A stretch of 64,000 nt of DNA, taken from Kitasatospora azatica KCTC 9699 (GTDB taxonomy: Bacteria > Actinomycetota > Actinomycetes > Streptomycetales > Streptomycetaceae). The stretch lies in the NCBI RefSeq assembly GCF_000744785.1, contig NZ_JQMO01000003.1, forward strand, positions 5,518,001 to 5,582,000, written 5' to 3'. Both the position numbers and the translations under genes were made by a program. The notes under the pieces are model-generated. The model was given only the letters and a program-made list of their open reading frames with translations. It had not been told where the DNA came from and did no database searches. Positions 1-7,186 of this stretch are shown in pieces; the first letter of the stretch is position 1; every line of letters begins with the position of its first letter.

Positions 1-393
1 CTGCGGATCGGGCCGGACGGCACGGTGAGCCGGACCCTGGTCTCCGGTCGGGTGCTGCACCACGAACGGATCCGCGACGCGCTGCTGCGCAACCTGGAGA
101 AGGACCTCGGCCCGGTGGCGCTGCCCCGCATCCCGGCCTCACTGCAGCCGTTCACCGTCGCCGAGTACTTCCCGACCCTGGGCATCACCGAGTTCCACGA
201 CCCCCGCCAGCACGCGGTCTCCCTCGCCTACGTCATCCCCGTGGCCGGCGACTGCCGCCCGCGCCAGGACGCCCTCGACCTGGTCTGGTTCACCCCCGAG
301 GAGGCCGCCTCCGCGATGGTGCAGAACGAGATGCCCGGCGGGCAGGGGGTGTTGCTCAAGCGGGCTCTCGCGCACATCGGGCGCCTCGGCTGA
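1..393 (+). CDS. NUDIX-type (DUF4916-like) hydrolase, 5' end missing
   Basis: The reading frame is open from the first base of the window, so the N-terminus lies outside. About 130 residues remain. The visible part runs through a conserved segment around FTVAEYFPTLG and ends with a beta strand and helix around DLVWFTPEEAA, the usual end of a NUDIX fold. The best family match from memory is the actinobacterial DUF4916 NUDIX-like group. The Nudix box itself would be upstream and cannot be checked, so activity on a nucleoside diphosphate derivative is only a family inference. Its 3' part overlaps by about 255 bp the 3' end of the convergent ABC transporter gene on the other strand. Confidence 0.6.
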   Translation: MRIGPDGTVSRTLVSGRVLHHERIRDALLRNLEKDLGPVALPRIPASLQPFTVAEYFPTLGITEFHDPRQHAVSLAYVIPVAGDCRPRQDALDLVWFTPEEAASAMVQNEMPGGQGVLLKRALAHIGRLG

Positions 394-2262
394 CGGTCCG
401 CCAGCTTCACTGAGGCTGTGATCCGTCGAGCGCTGAGGGGCCGGCGACCAGTTGCCGACGAGGTCGGCGTAACGGCGGTCGGACAGCAGCTCCTGGTGGC
501 TTCCGAGGGCCACATGGTCGCCGTCGAGGACGAGCACGCGGCGGGCCCGGGTGGCGGACGGGATCCGGTGGGCGATCACGATCAGGGTGCCCGGCCGGGC
601 GGCGAACGCGGCCTCCACCCGAGCCTCGGCGGCCTGGTCGAGGTGGCAGGTCGCCTCGTCGAGGATGACGATCCGCGCCGGTGAGGCGAACACCCGGGCG
701 AGGGCGACGAGTTGGCGCTCGCCGCTGGAGAGCTCGGCGCTCGGGTCGGCGAGCTGTGCGTGGTAGCCGCCCCAGCGGCTGACGGCGGCCGTCAGTCCGA
801 CCGCCGCGACCGCCCGTTCCAGGTCCGCCCGGGGGAGGTCGGGCGCGAGGTAGGCGAGGTTCTCGCGGACCGTACCCGGGAAGACGTAGGCCTCCTGCGG
901 CAGCAGGGCGATCAGGTCACGGCGCAGCGGTTCCGCCAGCTCGCAGGCCGTCCGGCCGCCGACCCGGACCGTGCCGGAGCCGGGCGTCTCGATCCCCGCG
1001 AGCAGACCGGCCAGGGTGGACTTGCCGATGCCGCTGGCGCCGACGACGGCGAGGTGGTCGCCCTCGGGGATGCTCAGACTGAGGTCGTCCAGCACCGGGG
1101 CGGCTGCCGGGCCGTAGGCGAAGCCGAGGCGGTCGGCCTCCAGGGCGTAGCCGGCCGGTACCCACCCGACCTGGCCGGACGGGGAGTCGGGTTCGGCGGT
1201 CGCCTCGGCCAGGCGGTCCAGGATCACCTTCAGCTGGGTGCCGTAGCCGCTGACGGTGCCGGCCAGTTGCTGGAGCGCGGGCACCAGGTAGCCGGCCAGG
1301 TAGGTCGCCGCCCCCACCAGCGCCCCCGGACCGACCGAGCCGTGCCCGACCAGCCGCGGGCCGGCGACGAGCAGGATGAACAGCGGGACATAGCCGCCGA
1401 CGAGCACGATCGGCACCCGGACCGCGGCGGCCCGGGCGACCGCGACGAGGGTCCCGCGCGAACGGTCGGCGGCCCGCTCGACCGAGGCGACCGCGGTCGG
1501 CTCGGCACCCAGCGCGCCGATGTCCCGAGCTGCGGTCAGCACCGCGCCGGCCTGGGCGGCGAGGCCCTCCTCGGCGAGCACGGACTCGCGGCGGCGCCCG
1601 GTCAGGGCCCGCATCGACAGCGCGAACCCGGCCAGCGCGAGCAGCAGCGGCGGCAGCACGACGGCCGCGAGTGCCGGGCTGAGCGTGCCCAGGCCCAGCA
1701 CGACCGCCGCCAGCCGTACCGCCAGCGGGCGGGCGGTGCGCAGCAGGGCGCCGACCAGGCCGCGCACGGTGTCGGTCTGCGAGCTCAGTCGGGACACCCC
1801 GGAGGCGTCCCCGGCCCGGCCGCCAAAGGCCGCCTGGCGCAGGGTCGCGCGGACCACCCGGCGGACCAGGCTGTCCCGCAGCGGCTCCACGATCCGCGGC
1901 AGCAGGGCGAACATCGCCCGTTCGGAGACCGCGCTGCCCAGGTACAGCACCGCGAGCAGCCCCAGCCAGGCCAGGCCGGCGCCGGGTCGGCCGGCCAGGA
2001 AGCCGCGGTCCAGCGCGGCCGCGGTCACCCGGCCGGAGGCCAGCACGGGCAGCGCCTCCACCACGGACCAGGCGCCCAGCAGCAGGAACGGCCGGCGGCT
2101 GCCGCGCAGCCCGTCCCGGAGCAGCCGCATCCCGCGGCCCCCGGCGCCGCGGCCGTTCTCGACATGGCCGTTCTCGACATGGCCGTTCTCGACGCGGCCG
2201 TTCTCGACGTGGTCACTCGCGCCGCGACCGCTCCGACGGTCGGTCAGGCTCCGGTACGGCAT
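139..2262 (-). CDS. ABC exporter half-protein (permease plus ATPase), second of pair
   Basis: A 707-residue fused transmembrane/ATP-binding half-transporter. The membrane domain covers roughly residues 50-350. The nucleotide-binding domain follows, with Walker A GASGIGKST, signature LSSGERQ and Walker B IVILDEAT. The ATG start is chosen because a GAGGAGG ribosome site lies just upstream; it overlaps the end of the preceding ABC gene by 19 bp, so the two are translationally coupled and probably form a heterodimer. The N-terminus before the first membrane helix carries a repeated VENG(H/R) pentapeptide. Given the seven precursor genes upstream in the same operon, export of the modified peptides is the likely role. 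The tail after about residue 630 is unconserved and overlaps the convergent NUDIX-type gene; the true protein may effectively end earlier. Confidence 0.85.
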   Translation of the reverse strand: MPYRSLTDRRSGRGASDHVENGRVENGHVENGHVENGRGAGGRGMRLLRDGLRGSRRPFLLLGAWSVVEALPVLASGRVTAAALDRGFLAGRPGAGLAWLGLLAVLYLGSAVSERAMFALLPRIVEPLRDSLVRRVVRATLRQAAFGGRAGDASGVSRLSSQTDTVRGLVGALLRTARPLAVRLAAVVLGLGTLSPALAAVVLPPLLLALAGFALSMRALTGRRRESVLAEEGLAAQAGAVLTAARDIGALGAEPTAVASVERAADRSRGTLVAVARAAAVRVPIVLVGGYVPLFILLVAGPRLVGHGSVGPGALVGAATYLAGYLVPALQQLAGTVSGYGTQLKVILDRLAEATAEPDSPSGQVGWVPAGYALEADRLGFAYGPAAAPVLDDLSLSIPEGDHLAVVGASGIGKSTLAGLLAGIETPGSGTVRVGGRTACELAEPLRRDLIALLPQEAYVFPGTVRENLAYLAPDLPRADLERAVAAVGLTAAVSRWGGYHAQLADPSAELSSGERQLVALARVFASPARIVILDEATCHLDQAAEARVEAAFAARPGTLIVIAHRIPSATRARRVLVLDGDHVALGSHQELLSDRRYADLVGNWSPAPQRSTDHSLSEAGGPSAEAPDVRESPLEQHPLPAGHLVLHHRGGGLLGGEPDQVEGVLARAAVAGHGDDVGEGDRVLAGVVELGDAQGREVLGDGERLQ
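2151..2210 (-). repeat. Four 15-bp tandem repeats in ABC gene 5' region
   Basis: Four near-identical units of GGCCGTTCTCGACAT (plus-strand reading) lie head to tail. On the coding strand they give the pentapeptides VENGH or VENGR just after the start of the second ABC protein. Copy number could vary by slippage. Confidence 0.9.
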
Positions 2263-3995
2263 GTGTCCTCCTCGACGGCCAGGTGGTCGGCCGCGGTGGT
2301 CTGGTCGGGGTCCGGTGCCGAGAACACCGCCCGGTACTCGGGGTCGCGCCACAGGTGCGCGTGCGGCGCCAGCGCGCGGACCCGGCCGTCCTCGAGCCAG
2401 GCGACCCGGTCGCAGCGGGCGGCGGTGGCGGCCCGGTGGGTCACCACCAGCCGGGTCCGGCCGGAGAGCAACTCGGTGACCGCCCGGCTGACTTCGGCCT
2501 CGGTGACGGTGTCCAGACCGGAGGTGGCGTCGTCCAGCACGTACACCCGGCCGGCGCGGGTGCGGGCCAGCGCGCGGGCCAGGCCCAGGCGTTGCCGCTC
2601 GCCGCCCGACATCGGGGCGTCGCCGAGCGGTGTGTCGTAGCCGGCGGGCAGCCGGCGGACGAAGGCGTCGGCGGACGCGGCCCGGGCCGCGTGCTCGACG
2701 TCGGCCCGGGACAACTCCGGGCGGCCGTAGGCGATCGCCTCGTGCACCGTCCCGCCGACCAGGGTGGGCCGTTCGAAGGCGTACACGACGCTCTGCCGCA
2801 GCTCGGCCAGGGCAACCGAGCCCACCGGAACGCCGTCGATCAGCACCTCGCCGGAGTCCGGTTCGGTGAGCCGCCCGGGCAGGCCGGCCAGCACGCTCTT
2901 GCCGGCGCCGGTCCGCCCGACCAGGGCCACGGCGGTGCCGGCCGCGATGTCCAGGTCGACCCGGTCCAGGACGATCCGGTCCTCCCGGCGGACGGTGACC
3001 GCGCGCAGCCGCAGCACGCCGGGGCCGGGCGCGAGGGCGTCGTGGCCGTCGGCCGGGGCGGGCAGGGCCAGTGTCTGTGCGATCCGACCGGCTCCGGCGC
3101 GGGCCTGGGCGAGCGCGAGGAAGGAGTCGATCTGCTGCACCGCGCCCGCCGCGATCCGCTGGTAGGCGACCACGGCGAGCAGCTCGCCGGGGCTGATCCG
3201 GCCCGCGCTCACCCCCAGGCCGGCCACCGCGAGCACGGCCAGCTGGGTGAGCGCGGACACCAGGTTCAGCCGCCAGACGGTTCCCCGTTGGAAGCCCCAG
3301 ATCGCGTGCCCGGCCGCCGACACCTCGCCCAGTGGCTCCAGCACCCGCTCGGTCTCCGCCGACAGCGTCCCGGAGGCGCGGATGGTCCGGGCGCCGGCCA
3401 GCGCGGCGATCAGCCGCCCGGCGATCCGGCCCTGCGCGGCGAAGTAGCGGCCCTGCACCTCGGCGACGTTACTGACGAAGGTGCGGGCGAGCAGCACGGA
3501 GAGGAGCATCCCGATCGTCATCGCGAGCCCGGAGTCCAGGTCGACCAGCCACAGGGCCACGAAGGCCACCGCGGATCCGGCCAACGAGACCGCCAGTTGG
3601 ACCACGGCCATCGGCAGGCCGGCGGCCTGCGGAGCGGCCTGGACGAGCTGCGTCACCACCTCCCCGGCGGGCACCGGGGGCCGCGGGCCCAGCGACAGCA
3701 CGTGCCGGGAGACGGTGGTGCGCAGCCAGGCCGTGCCGCCGCCGGCGGCCGAGGCGCCCAGCGGGCCCAGCGCCGCGTCGCACAGCGCGGCCAGCACCAG
3801 CAGCACGGCGAGTGCGGCGGCCGGCGACAGGTCGCGGGAGCCGCGCAGCAGCGCGTCGACGGCCGACGCCAGCCGGCCGGGGACGGCAACGCTGACGCCG
3901 ACGAGGACGAGGGTGACGGCCGTGGCCGGAAGCAGCCGGCCGCGGATCCGGCCGGCGGTGGCGAGCAGCACCCGCCGGCTCGTGGCGTTCTCCAA
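2244..3995 (-). CDS. ABC exporter half-protein (permease plus ATPase), first of pair
   Basis: A 583-residue half-transporter with an N-terminal six-helix-type membrane domain (about residues 20-300) and a C-terminal ATPase. Motifs seen are Walker A GRTGAGKSV, signature MSGGERQR, Walker B VYVLDDATSGLD and a switch histidine in VTHRA. The start is a TTG with AGAGGAG nine bases upstream. It overlaps the next ABC gene by 19 bp and follows the seven precursor genes after a hairpin. Walker B ends in D-D rather than D-E, so the catalytic glutamate position is substituted; heterodimeric exporters often have one such degenerate site. The likely role is export of the lanthipeptides as a heterodimer with the next gene. 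Confidence 0.87.
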   Translation of the reverse strand: MENATSRRVLLATAGRIRGRLLPATAVTLVLVGVSVAVPGRLASAVDALLRGSRDLSPAAALAVLLVLAALCDAALGPLGASAAGGGTAWLRTTVSRHVLSLGPRPPVPAGEVVTQLVQAAPQAAGLPMAVVQLAVSLAGSAVAFVALWLVDLDSGLAMTIGMLLSVLLARTFVSNVAEVQGRYFAAQGRIAGRLIAALAGARTIRASGTLSAETERVLEPLGEVSAAGHAIWGFQRGTVWRLNLVSALTQLAVLAVAGLGVSAGRISPGELLAVVAYQRIAAGAVQQIDSFLALAQARAGAGRIAQTLALPAPADGHDALAPGPGVLRLRAVTVRREDRIVLDRVDLDIAAGTAVALVGRTGAGKSVLAGLPGRLTEPDSGEVLIDGVPVGSVALAELRQSVVYAFERPTLVGGTVHEAIAYGRPELSRADVEHAARAASADAFVRRLPAGYDTPLGDAPMSGGERQRLGLARALARTRAGRVYVLDDATSGLDTVTEAEVSRAVTELLSGRTRLVVTHRAATAARCDRVAWLEDGRVRALAPHAHLWRDPEYRAVFSAPDPDQTTAADHLAVEEDTCRTGA

Positions 3996-4028
3996 CTCCG
4001 TTGGCTCCTCTGAGTGGTGGATGGCGGT

Positions 4029-4063
4029 CCGGGTTCTCGGGGAAGTGCTCCCCGGGAACCCGG
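4029..4063 (-). terminator. Hairpin between precursor genes and ABC genes
   Basis: Two 15-base arms (CCGGGTTCTCGGGGA and TCCCCGGGAACCCGG) pair with one mismatch around a 5-base loop. There is no T-run. The position, after the last precursor gene and before the first ABC gene, fits a partial terminator or a 3' stabiliser that keeps precursor mRNA in excess over transporter mRNA. Confidence 0.6.
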
Positions 4064-4100
4064 ACGGTTCAGGCAGCCCTCATATGTGGGCGAGTGACTG

Positions 4101-4235
4101 CTAGTTGGTGACCCAGCAGGTGACCGGGCAGGACTGCGGGCACGAGATCGTGCAGCTGCCGTCCAGGTAGTCGCCGCCGTTGGCCAGGCCCTCGGCCTCG
4201 GGCAGCTGCTGCAGGGCGTCCAGGTCGATTTCCAT
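4101..4235 (-). CDS. Lanthipeptide precursor A (44 aa)
   Basis: A 44-residue peptide with the cluster's shared leader, MEIDLDALQQLPEAEG, then a Gly-rich hinge and a core with Cys at 28, 32, 36 and 40. Every Cys is directly preceded by Ser or Thr (SC, SC, SC, TC), the cleanest example of the four-residue repeat seen across the family. AAGGAG lies eight bases before the ATG, and the stop is TAG. It is the last of seven precursors, closest to the ABC exporter genes. The leader resembles class IV lanthipeptide leaders with an L-x-x-L-P-E-(T/A)-(D/E) stretch. By inference it is a substrate of the LanL-like synthetase; the final ring pattern cannot be read from sequence. Confidence 0.87.
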   Translation of the reverse strand: MEIDLDALQQLPEAEGLANGGDYLDGSCTISCPQSCPVTCWVTN

Positions 4236-4258
4236 CGGGATCTCCTTGTTGGGGTTGG

Positions 4259-4396
4259 TCACTTCTTGGTGTAGTCGCAGGTGGCTGCGCAGCTGTCGCC
4301 GCAGGTATAGGTGCAGTCGGGGTCCAGGCCGCCGCCGGCGTAGGCCTGGGCCTCGGGTGCGGGCAACTGCTGCAGGGCGTCCAGGTTCAGTTCCAC
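4259..4396 (-). CDS. Lanthipeptide precursor B (45 aa, GTG start)
   Basis: A 45-residue peptide starting at GTG with AAGGAGAG upstream. The leader is the shared (M)ELNLDALQQLPAPEAQA type, followed by a GGG hinge near residue 21. The core has Cys at 28, 32, 36 and 40, each of the last three preceded by Thr or Ser, and ends in a basic DYTKK tail. It sits 23 bp upstream of precursor A in the same orientation. It is too short to be listed by most gene finders. Substrate of the LanL-like enzyme by inference. Confidence 0.85.
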   Translation of the reverse strand: MELNLDALQQLPAPEAQAYAGGGLDPDCTYTCGDSCAATCDYTKK

Positions 4397-4456
4397 GGTT
4401 CTCTCCTTCCGTCCTCGGAGGGTGGGAGCCGCTCGGGCAGCGGCAGGTGCGCGGCG

Positions 4457-4606
4457 TCAGGTCGTCTGGTCGCAGCCGGTGTGCAAGCACGTGTACTCGC
4501 AGCTGCTGCCGCAGGTGAACTTGCAGTCGGGGTCCAGGCCGCCGCCGGCGTAGGCCTGGGCCTCGGTCGTCGGCAGCTGCTGCAGGGTGTCCAGGTCGAG
4601 TTCCAT
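4457..4606 (-). CDS. Lanthipeptide precursor C (49 aa)
   Basis: A 49-residue peptide, the longest of the set. Leader MELDLDTLQQLPTTEAQA, GGG hinge, then Cys at 28, 32, 36, 40 and an extra Cys at 45 in a longer tail that ends DQTT. Cys 32, 36 and 40 follow Thr, Ser and Thr. The Shine-Dalgarno site is poor (TGAGGC, overlapping the stop region of the preceding gene D, only 9 bp away), so translation may depend on coupling with precursor D. Found by family similarity of leader and core rather than by length. Confidence 0.85.
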   Translation of the reverse strand: MELDLDTLQQLPTTEAQAYAGGGLDPDCKFTCGSSCEYTCLHTGCDQTT

Positions 4607-4615
4607 GACGCGGCC

Positions 4616-4756
4616 TCAGAGGGTGGCGGGGCCGGTGATGGTGCAGGAGTTGGCGCAGGTGTAGCCGCAGTCGGGGGTACGGTCGCCGCCGCCGGTGGCC
4701 TGGGCCTCGGTCGTCGGCAGCTGCTGCAGGGCGTCCAGGTCGAGTTCGAGGTTCAT
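4616..4756 (-). CDS. Lanthipeptide precursor D (46 aa)
   Basis: A 46-residue peptide whose leader begins with two extra residues (MNLELDLDALQQLP). The core has only three Cys (30, 34, 38), the last two preceded by Thr and Ser, then a Cys-free tail TITGPATL. AAGGAG precedes the ATG. It lies between precursors E and C, with 9 bp to C. The loss of the fourth Cys while hydroxy residues remain would leave a dehydrated but unringed tail if it is processed like its sisters. Confidence 0.85.
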   Translation of the reverse strand: MNLELDLDALQQLPTTEAQATGGGDRTPDCGYTCANSCTITGPATL

Positions 4757-4802
4757 GGGTGTCTCCTTGTGTGGTCGGGTGGCTGGTCGGCCGGGTGGGT
4801 GG

Positions 4803-4946
4803 CTACATGTTCCAGATGCTCATGACGCAGGTGACGCAGCACGTGTAGTCGCAGGTGTTGGTGCAGTCGGGGTTCAGGCCGCCGCCGGCGGTGGCCTGGG
4901 CCTGCGTCTCCGGCAGCAGCTGCAGGGCGTCGAGGTCGAGTTCCAT
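4803..4946 (-). CDS. Lanthipeptide precursor E (47 aa)
   Basis: A 47-residue peptide with leader MELDLDALQLLPETQAQA, a GGG hinge and Cys at 28, 32, 36, 37 and 40, including an adjacent CC pair. Cys 32, 36 and 40 follow Thr. The tail is hydrophobic (VMSIWNM). It has a very strong AAGGAGGTGAT ribosome site, almost identical to that of precursor G, showing that the 5' untranslated part was duplicated together with the gene. The leader LPET motif is the closest of the set to class IV leaders such as that of venezuelin, as far as I recall them. Confidence 0.87.
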   Translation of the reverse strand: MELDLDALQLLPETQAQATAGGGLNPDCTNTCDYTCCVTCVMSIWNM

Positions 4947-4984
4947 GGGGATCACCTCCTTCTGTGGTCGCAGTGGTGGTACCG

Positions 4985-5116
4985 CTACTGCGTTTCGATG
5001 CAGGTGTGGCAGCAGGTCACATCGCACTTGCCGGTGCTGTTCTCGAGGGGCTGCAGACCGTGGGCCTGGGCCTCGGGGTCGGGCAGTTGCTGCAGGGCGT
5101 CCAGGTCGAGCTCCAC
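4985..5116 (-). CDS. Lanthipeptide precursor F (43 aa, GTG start)
   Basis: A 43-residue peptide starting at GTG with AAGGAGGG upstream. The shared leader (M)ELDLDALQQLPDPEAQA leads into a core without the GGG hinge; Cys at 31, 35, 36 and 39, including a CC pair, with Thr before Cys 35 and 39. The tail is acidic (IETQ). It lies between precursors G and E. Its core differs strongly from the others while the leader is nearly unchanged, the pattern expected when one enzyme serves many substrates. Confidence 0.85.
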   Translation of the reverse strand: MELDLDALQQLPDPEAQAHGLQPLENSTGKCDVTCCHTCIETQ

Positions 5117-5147
5117 GGCTCGCCCTCCTTCGCGCTCGGGCTGGTGG

Positions 5148-5288
5148 TTACCACCAGGCGGTGGTGGGCCAGTTGGTGTACTGGCAGCTCTCGGTGCAGG
5201 CGTTCTGCTCGGCGGGCTGCCGGGTGTCGCCGGCGGCCTGCGCCTCGGGGCCGGGCAGCTGCTGCAGGGCGTCGAGGTCGAGCTCCAT
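5148..5288 (-). CDS. Lanthipeptide precursor G (46 aa)
   Basis: A 46-residue peptide and the first precursor of the array. Leader MELDLDALQQLPGPEAQA; core with only two Cys (31 and 35, the second after Ser) and an aromatic tail ending TTAWW. A strong AAGGAGGTGAT site precedes the ATG, and the TGA stop of the peptidase gene lies inside that site, so peptide translation is tied to the end of the peptidase gene. It is the most divergent core of the seven. Confidence 0.86.
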   Translation of the reverse strand: MELDLDALQQLPGPEAQAAGDTRQPAEQNACTESCQYTNWPTTAWW

Positions 5289-5293
5289 GGGGA

Positions 5294-7186
5294 TCACCTC
5301 CTTTCCAGGACGGGTGGGCGGGTGGGAGCGGGGGCCGGGCGAGGGGCCGTCAGGAACGCCAGGACGCGCGCGGCGACCGGGTCCGTCTCGGCCGTGCCGG
5401 GTGCGGCGTGGCCGCGCTCGGCGAGCTCCTCGTAGCGGAAGTCCCCGCTGGTCGGTGGGTCGCCCGCCAGGCGCCGGGCGAGGGCGCGGGAGTGGGCGAC
5501 GGGTACGGATTCGTCGTGCACGCCGTGCAGGACGAGCGTGCGGGTGCGCAGGCCGGGCGCCAGGCGCTCCAGATCGCGCGGGCCGATGGCGTCGTGCGCC
5601 GGGCGCAGGCCGCCGAGCCGGACCACCATGTCCCGCACCGGGGGCCGCGCGTCGGCGTGCAGGCGGGGCCCGGACAGGAAGGGCGCGTAGGCCACGCAGG
5701 CAGACCAAGGGTCCGGGTCCGTCATCGCGGTCAGCAGCGCGAGGTAGGCGCCGTAGCTGGCTCCGTACAGCGCCGGGGCTTCGGCGCCGGGGCCGCGACC
5801 CTGGCGCAGGTGGTCGGCGACGGCGAGCAGGTCGGCCCGGTCGACCACGCCCCAGGCGTCGACCAGGGCGAGCGTGTGGGCGGCGCCGTAGCCGGTGCTG
5901 CCGCGCTGGTTGGGGGCCACCACGGTGAACCCGACCTCGACGCAGGAGCGCAGGAAGGGCTCGTAGCGCAGGGTCCAGTGGCTGTTCGGGCCGCCGTGCA
6001 GGGCGACGAGCAGCCGCCGGTTGGTCCGCCAGTCGGGCCCGTACACCACGGCCTCCACCGGGCCGGCCGCGCCCGGGAAGGTCTCCACCCGGGCCCGGTG
6101 CGGAGCGCCCGCCGCACCTACCGCGCCCGCCGCACCTACCGCGCCCGCCGCACCTACCGCGCCCGCCGCGCCTGCCACGCCCGCCGCGCCTGCCACGCCC
6201 GCCGCGCCTGCCACGACCCGCGACCGGCGCAGGGCGGTGCCGCGGCGCGGCAGCTGGGCGAGCGACTGCGGGCCGTCCGGGGTGGACAGCGGCAGCCAGG
6301 CGCCCGCCGCGGTCCAGGCGCAGCGGGCGGTCAACTCCCCGTCGGGGACCTCGATCCGCTGCACCTCGTCGCTCTCCCACCCGTGCCGGAGCAGGCCGGA
6401 GCGGGCGCCGCGGGTCTCCATGTGCAGGACCTGGGTGCCGGACGGGTCCACCGCCACCGGGTGCAGCGGAGCACCGGTCCGGTGCAGCGCCGACTCCCGG
6501 TCCAGCAACCGCAGTTCGCCACCGACGGCCGGGGTCAGGGCGAGCCGGTGGCCGCCCTCCTCCGGTACGGCCAGCAGGACCTGGCCACCACCGACGGCCA
6601 GCACCTGGGCCGCCCGGTCGGTCAGCGGCACCGGCGGCCCGACCGCCGCGGCGCCGGCCCGCAGGTCGAACCCGACGGCGCTCGGGCGGCCGTCGGTCAG
6701 CAGGGTGAAGACCAGCCGGTCGCCGACCAGTCGGCCGGCCTGCAGCAGACCGGGCACCTGATGCAGCGTCAGCCACCGGGTGTCGTCCGCCCGCAGGCCG
6801 TGCAGCGTGGAGCTGCCGTCGGTGCCCCGGCTGACGGCCAGCGCCAGCAGTCCGAGGTCCGCCGGGGCGGGGAGCAGCGTGAGTCCCGGCCCGGTCCAGG
6901 TCGCCAGCGGGATGCTCGCGCCCTCGTCGTGCAGGTCCAGGTGCTGGCCGGCGCCCGAGTGCCAGGAGGCCAGCACCCGGCCGTCCGCCAGGGGCAGCAC
7001 TGCGGCGAAGCCGGGTTCGCCCCGGAACGCGTGGCGGCGCAGCAGGCGGGCCCCGGTGGGCAGCAGCCGCCACTGCTCGACGTACCGCTGGCCGCTGCCG
7101 TCGGCGGCCAGCGACGCGGCGTACCCGCCGTCGGCGGAGAACTCGAAGCCGCTGCGCAGGGTGGCCGGTACGGGTGCTGCGGTCAC
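5294..7186 (-). CDS. S9-family (prolyl oligopeptidase-like) serine peptidase
   Basis: A 630-residue protein with an N-terminal beta-propeller-like region (about residues 1-330), a low-complexity Ala/Gly/Val linker and a C-terminal alpha/beta-hydrolase peptidase domain. The nucleophile elbow is GASYGA; the acid is in HDESVP and the histidine in ERGHAAPG, so the triad looks complete. The GTG start overlaps the stop of the lanL-like gene (GTGA). S9 peptidases in class III/IV lanthipeptide clusters, for example FlaP, can remove leader peptides, so leader processing of the seven precursors is the likely role. There is no signal peptide, which suggests a cytoplasmic step before export. Confidence 0.85.
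   Translation of the reverse strand: MTAAPVPATLRSGFEFSADGGYAASLAADGSGQRYVEQWRLLPTGARLLRRHAFRGEPGFAAVLPLADGRVLASWHSGAGQHLDLHDEGASIPLATWTGPGLTLLPAPADLGLLALAVSRGTDGSSTLHGLRADDTRWLTLHQVPGLLQAGRLVGDRLVFTLLTDGRPSAVGFDLRAGAAAVGPPVPLTDRAAQVLAVGGGQVLLAVPEEGGHRLALTPAVGGELRLLDRESALHRTGAPLHPVAVDPSGTQVLHMETRGARSGLLRHGWESDEVQRIEVPDGELTARCAWTAAGAWLPLSTPDGPQSLAQLPRRGTALRRSRVVAGAAGVAGAAGVAGAAGAVGAAGAVGAAGAVGAAGAPHRARVETFPGAAGPVEAVVYGPDWRTNRRLLVALHGGPNSHWTLRYEPFLRSCVEVGFTVVAPNQRGSTGYGAAHTLALVDAWGVVDRADLLAVADHLRQGRGPGAEAPALYGASYGAYLALLTAMTDPDPWSACVAYAPFLSGPRLHADARPPVRDMVVRLGGLRPAHDAIGPRDLERLAPGLRTRTLVLHGVHDESVPVAHSRALARRLAGDPPTSGDFRYEELAERGHAAPGTAETDPVAARVLAFLTAPRPAPAPTRPPVLERR
6106..6214 (-). repeat. 18-bp tandem repeat in peptidase linker
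   Basis: About six copies of an 18-bp unit (CGCGCCCGCCGCACCTAC and close variants) lie head to tail in frame and encode the hexapeptide A-V-G-A-A-G or V-A-G-A-A-G. It forms a flexible linker between the propeller and catalytic domains of the S9 peptidase. Copy number may vary between strains. Confidence 0.9.

Noticed and set aside
712..2640. Long plus-strand open frame of 642 codons opposite the ABC genes
   Set aside because: Composition is rich in Arg, Gly, Gln and Pro without domains; it is the antisense shadow of a high-GC coding frame.
6106..6214. Regular repeats that could suggest a CRISPR array
   Set aside because: Units are contiguous, in frame and without unique spacers; they encode a protein linker.
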